Shown in pieces: positions 28,301 to 35,775 of a DNA stretch of 64,000 nucleotides. Below the pieces are notes generated by a model. It was not told the DNA's origin, made no database searches, and saw only the letters and a list, made by a program, of their open reading frames with translations. The DNA is from Tritrichomonas musculus. Taxonomy: Eukaryota > Parabasalia > Tritrichomonadida > Tritrichomonadidae. Numbering within the stretch: the first letter of the stretch is position 1; every line of letters starts with the position of its first letter. The position numbers and the translations under genes were made by a program. The stretch is taken from positions 4,402,001 through 4,466,000 of the forward strand of contig JAPFFF010000002.1 of NCBI GenBank assembly GCA_039105265.1, in the 5' to 3' direction.

Positions 28301-28501
28301 ATTAGATTAAAAGGCTTACCCAGACAATGTATATTAAACAAGTGTAAACGAATGGGTATTACAGTAGAGGAGTTATATGAAAGGATGTATCACGGAGAGG
28401 AAATAACATTTAATTTATTAGATGGTGCTAACTGTTTTAGAAAATCTTCCTCTTACCAACAAGTAAATCTTCCTGTGTTTGAACGAAGAATCAAATTCTA
28501 A
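25349..28501 (+). CDS. polB: Protein-primed family B DNA polymerase
   Basis: 1050 residues, intact. Exonuclease motifs: DFET near 378, HNLKYDACFF near 430, YCKLDC near 565. Polymerase motifs: A (DFDAVSLYPS) near 660, B (LLLNSIYGKS) near 813, C (YYTDTDS) near 905, and the KKSYLD lysine motif near 966. This arrangement is that of Polinton, adenovirus and phi29-type protein-primed polymerases. Upstream of the exonuclease, DNCLVYAC near 211 and NHYMIY near 298 resemble the Cys and His blocks of OTU-like proteases. The enzyme would replicate the linear element using a terminal protein. It is the only complete PolB in the window. Confidence 0.95.
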   Translation: MTYLFDISVDLYSTARTEARKEYKQRVKDVRDKRKFKKYLKEFMTKAKKEISFDIDIGDDEDKRLAFTETLRQLHKENKKNIVVKSESLGGEEYKWFTLSKARRLDSTIGHISGTIDLNDDCSDNNPWVGNVFIPAKYQLLFIKNRKRGKQTSFTINKEDNKGKLYEEEVEVDEDYRDNPEGGFFPYINLSDLDLSQYQIFKTVDKKNYKDNCLVYACIQSGVFTDEEINYLRFMVKTRLIPNNLIYDIAKQFKCHFVVRRINEGKDVVNQQEIKIDTRKRPWAKEFDRIVDLLLYKNHYMIYKPLNGVKPMAIFRKLFKEGKFREIKSCEMNILATNEYNSHLADYTDLEYDPELCCKLIDSSETKKEREWSRIYYSDFETNTTVSPHMPYLNITVYRTKELIHKMIFDGENIADRLLKSLENNSLIYFHNLKYDACFFINTPGWDVQITERSGTILQIVMTKYKPNKRLTFRNSYSIIPAALASFGKMFQLPVHKEVMAYKIYTERNINRKTVSALEFQLQYYMENQDKKPLTQIKQDWKQLIDNAKACGAYVGGAIDIMKYAIYYCKLDCIVLMKGVEKFNRDLVEVFKQTKTKMLDVHNFISISSIGYYYAYKFGCFDGCYQLSGKPQNFIQRCVSGGRTMTANNEKQYIEERIQDFDAVSLYPSAMSIMSGVPKGVPEVIRLEASGTNRAGPSDMFTKELLDFDQFFIEINIKKIKCKADKPYKFGQIFSRNDQGSKIFNNNPINNYYIDKRAFMDLMEFYDFDYEFIRGYYFDKGFNNKINVFIEKLFNLRRRYQDANNPLQQTIKLLLNSIYGKSILKATTTETKCIPKDKAIKYIWKNYNYITEVIENKSIDNVYVKKVKPINSHFNLPHFGASVLSWSKHLMNRVMSTAEQNGIDIYYTDTDSVHVREIDVPRIAEVFKKKYGKELIGKKMTQFHCDFDSFNGAVGSVHSRKLIALGKKSYLDILVDEKGNEGYHIRLKGLPRQCILNKCKRMGITVEELYERMYHGEEITFNLLDGANCFRKSSSYQQVNLPVFERRIKF

Positions 28502-28574
28502 AAATCTTCATCTTATTTTTGGTTTTCATGATCAAAAGGTGAAGAGGTGAATTGTCACCTATTTTTTGTCACCT
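28502..28574 (+). repeat. Left arm of inverted repeat with GGTGA clusters
   Basis: Follows the PolB stop directly and contains GGTGAAGAGGTGA, ATTG and TCACCT, so it is itself partly palindromic. Its reverse complement matches 29764-29824 and, in part, 29669-29750. The two arms bracket the 350-residue gene. Confidence 0.75.
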
Positions 28575-28617
28575 TTATTTTTTTAGTTAATTTTTATCTT
28601 CCACTTACATAAACCTA

Positions 28618-29670
28618 ATGATAGCGCAAACAAATACACAAGCTGAACCCTCCTGCCTCGTTCGACACTCGGAGAACGCGAGAGACTTCAATGTTAATGA
28701 ATATCTTGTTGACCTAATACCTAAACCAATATCTGATGTAAATGGGAAAGTTGATAAGTATTATGATATTCATGGAAACCCTATTAAGCCTCTTGTGGAA
28801 GTTAGTTGTGAGAAGGAATTAAACACAAAGAGAATGATTATGAGGGATTTGCTAACCAATAACTATAATCCTGATGCCTATGATGTTAAGTTTGAGCACA
28901 ACAATAAATATATCAAAGACGTTTTCACTATGATTTCAAGTCTTCCAAAGATAATGCCAATATCACAGACAAAACCATTTGAACCAATATTTAATGAAAT
29001 AGAAGTATTAAAAACAGATAGTGCAGAACTTAAGAAGTTTCTACGTAAAATGAATGTACAGTTTGTTGGTTATTATTGTGACCACAATGCTATGAATGAG
29101 AAGTGCGATAAAGTAGTGATGAGTACAAGTGAACTTTTGGAGAGTGAAGACTTTGAGAAATATAAAGAGTTTATTGAAAGATACGCTAACTGTATATATG
29201 ATGTATTCTGTTATTACTGGTATGATATGGAAAACAATAATAATCATGAGAGCTTAAGAAGTAAGGTTAATGAATTTCATATTGATTACAATACCTTATT
29301 GAAGCTTAGATGCTGTATTACGAGGATTAATACTAAAATATTTAATATCAATTCAAGTTCCAATAAACGTTGCAGCAAGTGTGAGGCCAAACAGAGATTA
29401 TATGAATATACTTTGCGTGAAGTTCAACGAATGAGAGCTGAACAGGAAGAAATCGATAGGCAGTTTGATGAGTCTGATTACGATTTAGCCAAGTTTATGC
29501 AGAACAATTATCCAAGCATTGATAGATTATTGTTAAAGGATGTTCAGCAGAGATATGCCAAAGAGTTTGGACAAAAATTAACATTTGCTGAATTAACGGA
29601 TAGACTCGAACAGACAGGCAAATGGAAGATAACAAACGTTCATAGGACACAATATGTGAATAGAGTGTGA
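28618..29670 (+). CDS. Hypothetical protein with possible C-terminal winged helix, flanked by inverted repeats
   Basis: 350 residues of unrecognised family. Cysteine pairs (YYCDHNAMNEKCDK; KRCSKCEAKQ near 262) could bind a metal. A helical, charged linker follows, and the last 50 residues (LLLKDVQQRYAKEFG, then FAELTDRLEQTGKWK) have the helix spacing of a winged-helix or helix-turn-helix domain. The gene stands alone on plus just after PolB and is bracketed by inverted GGTGA-rich repeats, the right copy starting at its stop codon. I infer a DNA-binding protein, perhaps a replication or autoregulatory factor acting on those repeats. It could instead be a small mobile cassette. Confidence 0.5.
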   Translation: MIAQTNTQAEPSCLVRHSENARDFNVNEYLVDLIPKPISDVNGKVDKYYDIHGNPIKPLVEVSCEKELNTKRMIMRDLLTNNYNPDAYDVKFEHNNKYIKDVFTMISSLPKIMPISQTKPFEPIFNEIEVLKTDSAELKKFLRKMNVQFVGYYCDHNAMNEKCDKVVMSTSELLESEDFEKYKEFIERYANCIYDVFCYYWYDMENNNNHESLRSKVNEFHIDYNTLLKLRCCITRINTKIFNINSSSNKRCSKCEAKQRLYEYTLREVQRMRAEQEEIDRQFDESDYDLAKFMQNNYPSIDRLLLKDVQQRYAKEFGQKLTFAELTDRLEQTGKWKITNVHRTQYVNRV

Positions 29671-29824
29671 AGGTGACAAAAATGTGGTGACAATTCACCT
29701 CTTCACCTAATGATCAAAAATACTAAAAAATCATCTTATATTTTTGTTTATCAGATGACTCTGAAGGTGACAAAAATGTGGTGACAATTCACCTCTTCAC
29801 CCAAACCAAAAATAAGATGAAGGT
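29669..29824 (-). repeat. Right arm(s) of inverted repeat, two tandem GGTGA-rich copies
   Basis: Two direct copies of a unit starting GAAGGTGACAAAAATGTGG (29669 and 29762), each containing GGTGACAATTCACC. They are the reverse complement of 28502-28574. The second copy also matches through ACCAAAAATAAGATGAAG, the equivalent of the sequence just after the PolB stop. They may be operators, terminators for the convergent genes, or iterons. Confidence 0.75.
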
Positions 29825-29833
29825 TTTTTGTTT

Positions 29834-30115
29834 TCATGCTTCTTTCTTCTCAGCAGTAACCATTTGAGCTTCGCGAGTGCTCGCAGCGAATTGAGCAATT
29901 TTCTTCAATTCCTCTAGCTCTTGCTTCTTTCTTTGTCTATATTCTTTTTGTTGTTGTCGTCTGGCTTCAAGTCTTTCTTCAGGGGTATTATATTTACTCT
30001 TCCTACCTCTTTTCGGGGTATCCATTGACGTCAGATTCTCACTTGACTTCGATTTGGACAATTTCTTTATTACTTCTGTTTTCTTGAATTGGTTTAGATC
30101 TATTTTACTCGTCAT
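29834..30115 (-). CDS. bZIP-like basic-region protein
   Basis: 93 residues. An AT-hook-like PKRGRKSKY is followed by a long helix with basic-region spacing (PEERLEARRQQQKEYRQRKK) and then QELEELKKIAQF, a short leucine/isoleucine-containing coiled coil. The layout is that of a bZIP DNA-binding protein with a short zipper; the usual basic-region Asn is not obvious. Probably a transcription or DNA-organising factor of the element. Faces the GGTGA repeats at its 3' end. Confidence 0.55.
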   Translation of the reverse strand: MTSKIDLNQFKKTEVIKKLSKSKSSENLTSMDTPKRGRKSKYNTPEERLEARRQQQKEYRQRKKQELEELKKIAQFAASTREAQMVTAEKKEA

Positions 30116-30144
30116 TTTGATAAAAATAAAAAAACAAATAATAA

Positions 30145-30750
30145 TTACAGATCATATAATAATTTAAATTTTGTTATACAAACATTAACTCTTTTGTTAT
30201 TAGTATCATACATTAATACGTATTTAGTTCCGCATTCCATTTCATTGATGTAAAGTCGTTTGTATGACTCGTCAGTTATTTTTAAATAAAATTCATCTTC
30301 ATTAGTTTCTTCATTATGATAATAATAATAATGATTAGGTCTTAATTGATGCTTATTATATTTATTTATTACGGTTGATGCACTTGGTAATTTATCAACA
30401 AACTTGTATATTATATTTGAATTCTTTGTTGAGATTGATCTGTTTGTATTATTTTCTATATGAGATGTCCATCGTAAGTTTTCTAGTCTATTATCAGCTC
30501 TGTCATGATTGATATGATCAACACAAGTTAGATTATCAGGGTTAGGTAGAAACTGCTTGGCTATAATTCTATGTTTAATAAATGTTTTTGAATTCAACTT
30601 TAATAAAACATACCCTTTGTTATATACACTTTCTTTAACAATATATTTATTGTCTTTCCGCCTAACAGTATAAGGGTATTGGTTTAATATTTCATACTTA
30701 TCTTCGAAACCGAGAAGTGGAACAAAATCAATAACCTGATCAGTTGTCAT
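30145..30750 (-). CDS. HNH homing-type endonuclease 1
   Basis: 201 residues. The core KHRIIAKQFLPNPDNLTCVD, then HINHDRADNRLENLRW, is the classic HNH homing nuclease signature (HR-I ... NP ... VDHIN-D--DNR--NLRW). The N-terminal YEILNQYPYTVRRKD resembles the NUMOD4-type lead-in. The C-terminal half is beta-rich and shared with the paralog at 32865-33467. Probably a free-standing selfish nuclease living in the element. Confidence 0.88.
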   Translation of the reverse strand: MTTDQVIDFVPLLGFEDKYEILNQYPYTVRRKDNKYIVKESVYNKGYVLLKLNSKTFIKHRIIAKQFLPNPDNLTCVDHINHDRADNRLENLRWTSHIENNTNRSISTKNSNIIYKFVDKLPSASTVINKYNKHQLRPNHYYYYHNEETNEDEFYLKITDESYKRLYINEMECGTKYVLMYDTNNKRVNVCITKFKLLYDL

Positions 30751-30781
30751 TTCAGTAGAGGTAAAAAAATATTATTATATT

Positions 30782-31309
30782 TTACATGTTGATACTGTAT
30801 TTGAGACAAAGATGATATTTGTTAACTAGTTCATTATATTCTTTGTTATATACTTGTTTGAAATCAGTACATACTTCTCCATTATCATTTACTATCTTAA
30901 TGGAATCTATCTTACGTATTGGATTAGCTTTCCCTGCACAACAACCTACATCCTCATCAAGACTTATTTCTACCACCTCCGCCTTAATAATTGTTTTAAT
31001 TATATTAGATAAGGCAGTAACAGGGACAATTATACAGTTCTTTGATATTAAGTTGGATAATAATGCTTTGTCCTGGTCTAACAATATTTTTGCATACGTT
31101 TCAAGTATCACGTACTTAACATCCTTTGTTTCTTCTTCTTGATTCTCTTCTAATTCAACATTACGAGTGATAACAATTTCTTCTTTTCCATCATCCCTTT
31201 TGTTTATAATAATATTATTATTTATATTGCTTGTTGACTGTGCTGCTGCTTGAGGTTCTAATGAAACGTTCGCGTTAACTCCGGCATTGTTGGATCTCTT
31301 CTTTATCAT
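30782..31309 (-). CDS. Conserved polinton-family protein with C-terminal Cys block
   Basis: 175 residues. The N-terminal 107 residues are nearly the same as the partial protein at 1-322. The C-terminal block (EISLDEDVGCCAGKANPIRK, then IDSIKIV) matches the 55774-56361 protein (ELVINEDSGCTGC ... KIDKILV). The middle LETYAKILLDQDKALLSNLI is helical, the end beta-rich. Presence in all three elements argues for a core virion or regulatory role. Not recognised by name. Confidence 0.75.
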   Translation of the reverse strand: MIKKRSNNAGVNANVSLEPQAAAQSTSNINNNIIINKRDDGKEEIVITRNVELEENQEEETKDVKYVILETYAKILLDQDKALLSNLISKNCIIVPVTALSNIIKTIIKAEVVEISLDEDVGCCAGKANPIRKIDSIKIVNDNGEVCTDFKQVYNKEYNELVNKYHLCLKYSINM

Positions 31310-31337
31310 TTCCTTTCGAAAAAAAGTTGATAATCAA

Positions 31338-31766
31338 TCAGTAATGAATATTAGCTTGCTTAACATTAATTGGTTTAAAGTATCCAATCCTTCCTTTATT
31401 TCTTTCATCCGCTCTACCTTGTATTTCTCCTAATTTCTCTGGTTTCTTTAAGTATGGAGGAAGAATAGGAGCTTTGGGTGCTTTATCTTTCTTCAAATAA
31501 TACCCTCCATCTGTAATGCTAACAGGTGGTTCGTGCAATGGTTTTGTTTTATGTTGATTACTCTTTGGTGGTTTGACTGGTTTGTTTTCCATATACTTTG
31601 TTGGTGGTCTATTAATTCTTGGGTTAAACGTAACTGCGTAAGTATTGTCATTAGAAAATATGCCAAAGTGATTAAACTCTATTGTCTTCTCAGTCTTAGT
31701 TCCTTCATTAAACATTGCCCCTTCTGCTCCAACTGTAGTAGAATTGGGATTTCTGTACTTATTCAT
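31338..31766 (-). CDS. Pro/Lys-rich hypothetical protein
   Basis: 142 residues, mostly disordered in appearance: Asn/Thr-rich start, several KPxKPP and PAPILPPYLKKPEK stretches, and an ending with YFKPINVKQ. The FKPIN piece recalls the GPPLPKFKPINKKAG block of the outer-element core proteins, and SITDGGYYL recalls the YTEGGYPQ repeats of the 55774-56361 protein. This suggests short shared interaction motifs among virion proteins. Function unknown. Confidence 0.55.
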   Translation of the reverse strand: MNKYRNPNSTTVGAEGAMFNEGTKTEKTIEFNHFGIFSNDNTYAVTFNPRINRPPTKYMENKPVKPPKSNQHKTKPLHEPPVSITDGGYYLKKDKAPKAPILPPYLKKPEKLGEIQGRADERNKGRIGYFKPINVKQANIHY

Positions 31767-31804
31767 TTCTTTTTCAAAAAAAATTGGTCGGTCGAGATTC
31801 CGAC

Positions 31805-32254
31805 TTACAGAACTAGCTCTTGATGTTCACCTATAAATAGTTCAGGTGTATTTAATTCATATTTCTTACGTAATTCCTCTATCATTGTTTTAGTCTTTTT
31901 GGATGCTAATTCTATTGAATAATTGTAATAACTGTATTCCCCATATTCTTGTTCCTTATTTGAACCATTAACAAAGAATTCATTCATTTTATAATTAATT
32001 TTCCTTCTTAAGTTAGTATTTAATACTATATGTTCTATATCATATTCTTTAATTTTGTCCGGATATATCCTCCATACATTCTTGTCCGCCTTAATTGATA
32101 TGTAGATGACTTTTGCTAAATATTTATTTTTTGAAAGTTGAATTGGATATCGATCACAAAGGATAGCGAAATTACTTTCCTTAAAATCTTCTGGGTTATC
32201 AGCGAGGGAAATAACATTATTGATGTAATCATATACTTTATATTGGTCTTGCAT
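31805..32254 (-). CDS. Conserved polinton-family protein (paralog of 54125-54610)
   Basis: 149 residues from the ATG complementary to 32252-32254 (MQDQYKVYDYIN). I prefer this over the upstream in-frame ATG because similarity to the other copy begins here. Shared blocks with 54125-54610 include ILCDR/KYP/FP, YPDKIKE, RRKINYKMNEFFVNG and YNYSIE, and the closing IGEHQELVL. The fold appears mixed alpha/beta with no catalytic motif. Found in the inner and third elements. Function unknown. Confidence 0.75.
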   Translation of the reverse strand: MQDQYKVYDYINNVISLADNPEDFKESNFAILCDRYPIQLSKNKYLAKVIYISIKADKNVWRIYPDKIKEYDIEHIVLNTNLRRKINYKMNEFFVNGSNKEQEYGEYSYYNYSIELASKKTKTMIEELRKKYELNTPELFIGEHQELVL

Positions 32255-32864
32255 TTTGTATGGAAATAAAAAAATTTTAAAAATATTGAGTAATACAAAA
32301 ATAAAAATGGATGTCAAAACCGTTTTTTAATTTTTTCGTTTCCAAAAATTTTTTACTAATCTTCCCTACAACTTATTATAATTTCATGCCCAGAGATACG
32401 TTCTATCAAAATTCCGTCCTTTACTCAAATTTGGGAAAATTCGGTTTGGAACCATTTTTCTATATCTCAACAACTACAGAGTAACTATTTCTTATATTGT
32501 AGTATATTTCTATTTTATCCCTACAAATGTTATATTTATGATAATATTCATGAAAGGTTCAGGGGTTATCAAGATATGGAAAAGGGTCAAAAATGGAGCT
32601 CGAATTCACATCACTTTTCTATATCTCAACAACTACAGTGTAACTATTTTTTATATTCTAGTATGTTTTAGTACTTGGGGAATAATTATTATATTAGTGT
32701 TTATATTCACAATTGGTCAAGTATTTACCAAGATATTTGTAAAACAATTTGTTTACCCCCTATTCAATTTTGTATATTGGAATATGTTAACTACCAACAT
32801 GAGTCTATATTATATTTAAAAAAATATTTCAAAAAGGCTGAGTATTTATCAAGATATTAGTAGA
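32255..32864. other. Long intergenic region with a direct repeat
   Basis: About 600 bases without a convincing gene. It contains two copies, about 162 bases apart (near 32456 and 32618), of a 40-50 base block including CTATATCTCAACAACTACAG and a following TTATATT-TAGTAT, plus several TCAAGATAT words. The two short plus-strand frames here are hydrophobic, low complexity and have no paralog. It borders the second HNH gene and may be non-coding DNA brought in with it. Confidence 0.5.
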
Positions 32865-33467
32865 TTATTCTAGTCCATATTGATGTTTGAATGTATGAAT
32901 ATAAAAAGTAGTTTGTTTATTATTTATATCTCTTGTCATAATACACTTACGCCCACCTTTTAATGTATTTACATGCATTATTCTATATATTTCATTAGTT
33001 ATCCTTTCATAAAATATGTCATCATTATAATTATAATAATACTTGTTTTCCCCAAAATATCTTCTTTCATTCCTTAAATCATAATGTGTGATAACAATTG
33101 CATCATCAGGGATATCGTCAATAAATTCGTATGAAACACCTTTGTTTGATGACTTATTTCTACTGTTATCGCTTACTGATACCCATCGAAGATTTGATAG
33201 ATGATAATCAGTTCTATCTCTATTAAGATGATCTATCATAGGTAAATTATCAGGATTTGGTATAAACTGATTAGCTATAAGTCTATGCTTTCTCACCTGT
33301 TTATTCCCATTTACACATACACATACATAACCATTACTTTTGTTAGTAAATTCTTTTACTACATAATGGTTGTCTTTTCTTCTAATAGTAAAAGGATACT
33401 GTGATAATATTTCATAGTCCGGGTATTCGTTTAGAGTAACAAAATCTACAACTTTTTCTTGACTCAT
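32865..33467 (-). CDS. HNH homing-type endonuclease 2
   Basis: 200 residues, clear paralog of 30145-30750 along its full length. The HNH core reads KHRLIANQFIPNPDNLPMID, then HLNRDRTDYHLSNLRW; the usual DNR is DYH here, a change in a structural rather than clearly catalytic position. The lead-in YEILSQYPFTIRRKDNHYVV is shared with copy 1. Probably a selfish nuclease. Two such genes in one 25 kb element suggest a local duplication or repeated invasion. Confidence 0.88.
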   Translation of the reverse strand: MSQEKVVDFVTLNEYPDYEILSQYPFTIRRKDNHYVVKEFTNKSNGYVCVCVNGNKQVRKHRLIANQFIPNPDNLPMIDHLNRDRTDYHLSNLRWVSVSDNSRNKSSNKGVSYEFIDDIPDDAIVITHYDLRNERRYFGENKYYYNYNDDIFYERITNEIYRIMHVNTLKGGRKCIMTRDINNKQTTFYIHTFKHQYGLE

Positions 33468-33565
33468 TTTATTTATGTAACAAGAAAATAAAAAAATAAA
33501 AATAAAAATAGAATGACCTTAATAACTTTTTGTGAGTGAAAATTTTTATTTACTTTTTGCTTGTG

Positions 33566-33625
33566 CCGGCATGAGCCGGTTCAAACCGGCATGAGGCGGA
33601 TCAAACCGGTATGTGGCGGTTCGAT
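33566..33625. repeat. Three tandem 20-bp GC-rich repeats
   Basis: Three 20-base units starting CCGGCATGAG, CCGGCATGAG and CCGGTATGTG lie head to tail at 33566, 33586 and 33606. They are far more GC-rich than their surroundings and contain CCGG palindromes. The third unit overlaps the last codons of the gene at 33601-34137, so the repeat may have reset its stop codon. Confidence 0.7.
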
Positions 33626-34137
33626 TCTTTTCTTCTTTTATAATAAGTTTTTCTTATTCCACCAATTGTTTTTCTTCTTGCTTTAAAATTTTTTTTGATG
33701 TCGATAAGTTTCCCAAAACTTTGAATATTGATATTTGTATGAAAAAATTGATTGTACAGATTTATGATTTCGTCTGATGGATATTCTCTTTTTTCAAGAA
33801 TTTTCAAAAAGTTCCCAAAATCATCTCGGTCATGATAACTTTTTCCAAATACATCTAGTGGGTTTGGAGATTTTGGATTTCCATGACGGTTTGGATTTGC
33901 TGGATGTTCTTCTAATTGTTTTTCTACAATTTGATTGATTCCTGCATAAAATTCTTCTTCGTTTGGAGACGTTGATTTAGGTTCATTAAAATTACGGTCT
34001 ATTTCCCAATCATCAATTTCATTATTGACAACAAAGTTTTGAAAACTATTATTTAAATTTTGCATGTTTGGTGATAATTGATATTGAGGTGAACCAATAG
34101 GAGTATCATGAAGAGGCAATTCATTTTCACTTGACAT
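33601..34137 (-). CDS. Hypothetical protein with basic, winged-helix-like C-terminus
   Basis: 178 residues from the ATG complementary to 34135-34137 (MSSENELPL), chosen because TTTTTATTTTTGTA lies directly upstream; the longer in-frame start falls inside the promoter signature. The N-terminal 110 residues are acidic and Pro/Asn-rich. The C-terminal 65 (DEIINLYNQFF ... SFGKLIDIKKNFKARRK, then GIRKTYYKRRK) look like a small winged helix of the kind ending virus-type primase-helicases, but no ATPase or primase motif is present. A DNA-binding role is inference. Confidence 0.5.
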   Translation of the reverse strand: MSSENELPLHDTPIGSPQYQLSPNMQNLNNSFQNFVVNNEIDDWEIDRNFNEPKSTSPNEEEFYAGINQIVEKQLEEHPANPNRHGNPKSPNPLDVFGKSYHDRDDFGNFLKILEKREYPSDEIINLYNQFFHTNINIQSFGKLIDIKKNFKARRKTIGGIRKTYYKRRKESNRHIPV

Positions 34138-34169
34138 TACAAAAATAAAAATGGATGTCAAAACTGTTT

Positions 34170-35744
34170 TCATTCTCTAGAGGTCAAATCATAATTTCCA
34201 AGGCGAACTAAAGGTGGCATACCATTTGGTTGAACAAGAATAGATATAGAAGAATCAAATAAGAGGCATATTAAAGGTGGTGTTTGAACATCTTTTGCAT
34301 ATGTATTGTCACCTGTTTCTTGTGTTACAATTATTTCAAAATTGATTGGTGACAAAGAGGTTAATCCCTGTTGATAAGTATTATCAGTTTCAGTTGGGAG
34401 AGCAATAAAGAAACTTGTTCGGTCATCAGGATAATTTCCAATAGAGCGTGCGTATGGTTGGTCATTGGTTAATGATGCAACAACTTCTTTATTAAATCCA
34501 CTCTGTCCTCCATTCATGTTCATTGCGTTCTGACAATATTCAAGGAACTCTGGGTATTCAACAGTTGTACCAAATGGCTTTGCAGGAATGTTTCCATATC
34601 CTCCACAGTTTAATTGGAATAACTTAAATTGTGGATTCCTAAATACTGTATGGTGGGTATGCTTTTCTGGAAATAGACAAAATATGGAATCAACAAAACG
34701 TGGAGTAATGGTGCAGGTGGATTTACAATTCGGATTCTTTAATGGAGCAGTAGTAGTATAGACAGAAAGTGTTTGGGTTGGAAATGTTAGTGGATGAGTT
34801 GGGTCAGCATATCTTTGTACTAGACTGGAATAAATATTATCTTCTATACCAAAACAAGGAATAATAGATGAACACTCAGTAACTTTATATTCAGTGACTT
34901 GAAATGTTCTGTCTTTTGCTGTTAGTACTTTATTGGTTAAACCTGTATACATAATAATTGGTTCTTTAATGGGTGTAAATTCATTTGTGATGATTGGTAA
35001 TGTGTAAGTTGAATTAACGACATTATTATGTTCAAAACTTTTTCCTGGACCCATTGGACAACATACCATACCTTCACATGAAAAGAATAATCTGAGTTCA
35101 ATCTTGCCTGCAAATGCTGGAAGGTATTTAATATTTGATAATGGTAAGAACCTTCTTAAATCAATCTTTAGGTGAATTTTATATGTTTTGTCTTTCCATC
35201 CTTCGGCCCAATCAACAATAAATCCTGTTCTGCTGCCTGAATTACCATTCCATATATCTTTATGTCTAGCCTTTGAATATACATCTGCTCTCTTTGTTGT
35301 TTCGTTGGCGCAACATGCAGTTAGAAATGATTCTTCGCAACCAAAGTTCTGGGTATATATCGTTATTCCGTTCGCTACTATTTCATATTTCTCAACAGCA
35401 TCTCTAGCATCCTTGAAACCAAACCATACTCTGTTGAATTGATATTCACCATCAATTGTTGCTTTAACTTCTTGTTCTGCCATTTCTTTAATCTTTACCT
35501 CCATGTCAGCTCTAATAAATCCATTATATATGTCTGCTGTATTGTTTGTGTTAGGTGATATAATTGCACTTGTATATGAGCCTTGAGGTATTGGAGGCGA
35601 TGGAGAATATGATGTTTGTGGACTAATTGTGTATTGCTTGTTGGTATCTGACAAGGCTATACAATTATCAACAATATCAAAATAGCTAGCAATTTGGGTA
35701 CATGTTTCAGCTGACGTCCTTAGTTCAATTTCTGGATTTAACAT
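34170..35744 (-). CDS. Major capsid protein, hexon-like double jelly roll (inner element)
   Basis: 525 residues from the ATG complementary to 35742-35744 (MLNPEIELR). Beta-rich. Recognisable blocks parallel the other capsid paralogs: a strand pair FIRADMEVKI, then VWFGFKDARDAVEKYEIVANG (compare YIFIGFKNAAEIISELQFWV at 43543-45342), a long helix-loop, then LKIDLRRFLPLSNIKYLPA and GKIELRLFF ending the first jelly roll. The second half repeats the beta pattern. This is a diverged member and would form the trimeric capsomer. The assignment is by internal paralogy, size and position beside penton-type, pVI-like and ATPase genes. Confidence 0.65.
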   Translation of the reverse strand: MLNPEIELRTSAETCTQIASYFDIVDNCIALSDTNKQYTISPQTSYSPSPPIPQGSYTSAIISPNTNNTADIYNGFIRADMEVKIKEMAEQEVKATIDGEYQFNRVWFGFKDARDAVEKYEIVANGITIYTQNFGCEESFLTACCANETTKRADVYSKARHKDIWNGNSGSRTGFIVDWAEGWKDKTYKIHLKIDLRRFLPLSNIKYLPAFAGKIELRLFFSCEGMVCCPMGPGKSFEHNNVVNSTYTLPIITNEFTPIKEPIIMYTGLTNKVLTAKDRTFQVTEYKVTECSSIIPCFGIEDNIYSSLVQRYADPTHPLTFPTQTLSVYTTTAPLKNPNCKSTCTITPRFVDSIFCLFPEKHTHHTVFRNPQFKLFQLNCGGYGNIPAKPFGTTVEYPEFLEYCQNAMNMNGGQSGFNKEVVASLTNDQPYARSIGNYPDDRTSFFIALPTETDNTYQQGLTSLSPINFEIIVTQETGDNTYAKDVQTPPLICLLFDSSISILVQPNGMPPLVRLGNYDLTSRE

Positions 35745-35775
35745 ATTTTCTTTTGAGAAAAATAACAAAAGCAAA

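Noticed and set aside
28502-29824. CRISPR array or integron interpretation of the GGTGA repeats
   Set aside because: The repeats are inverted, few and unequally spaced, with a full gene between them; no cas-type gene is present.
32538-32860. Two short hydrophobic plus-strand frames
   Set aside because: Low-complexity AT-rich sequence containing the direct repeats, no start signature and no paralog.
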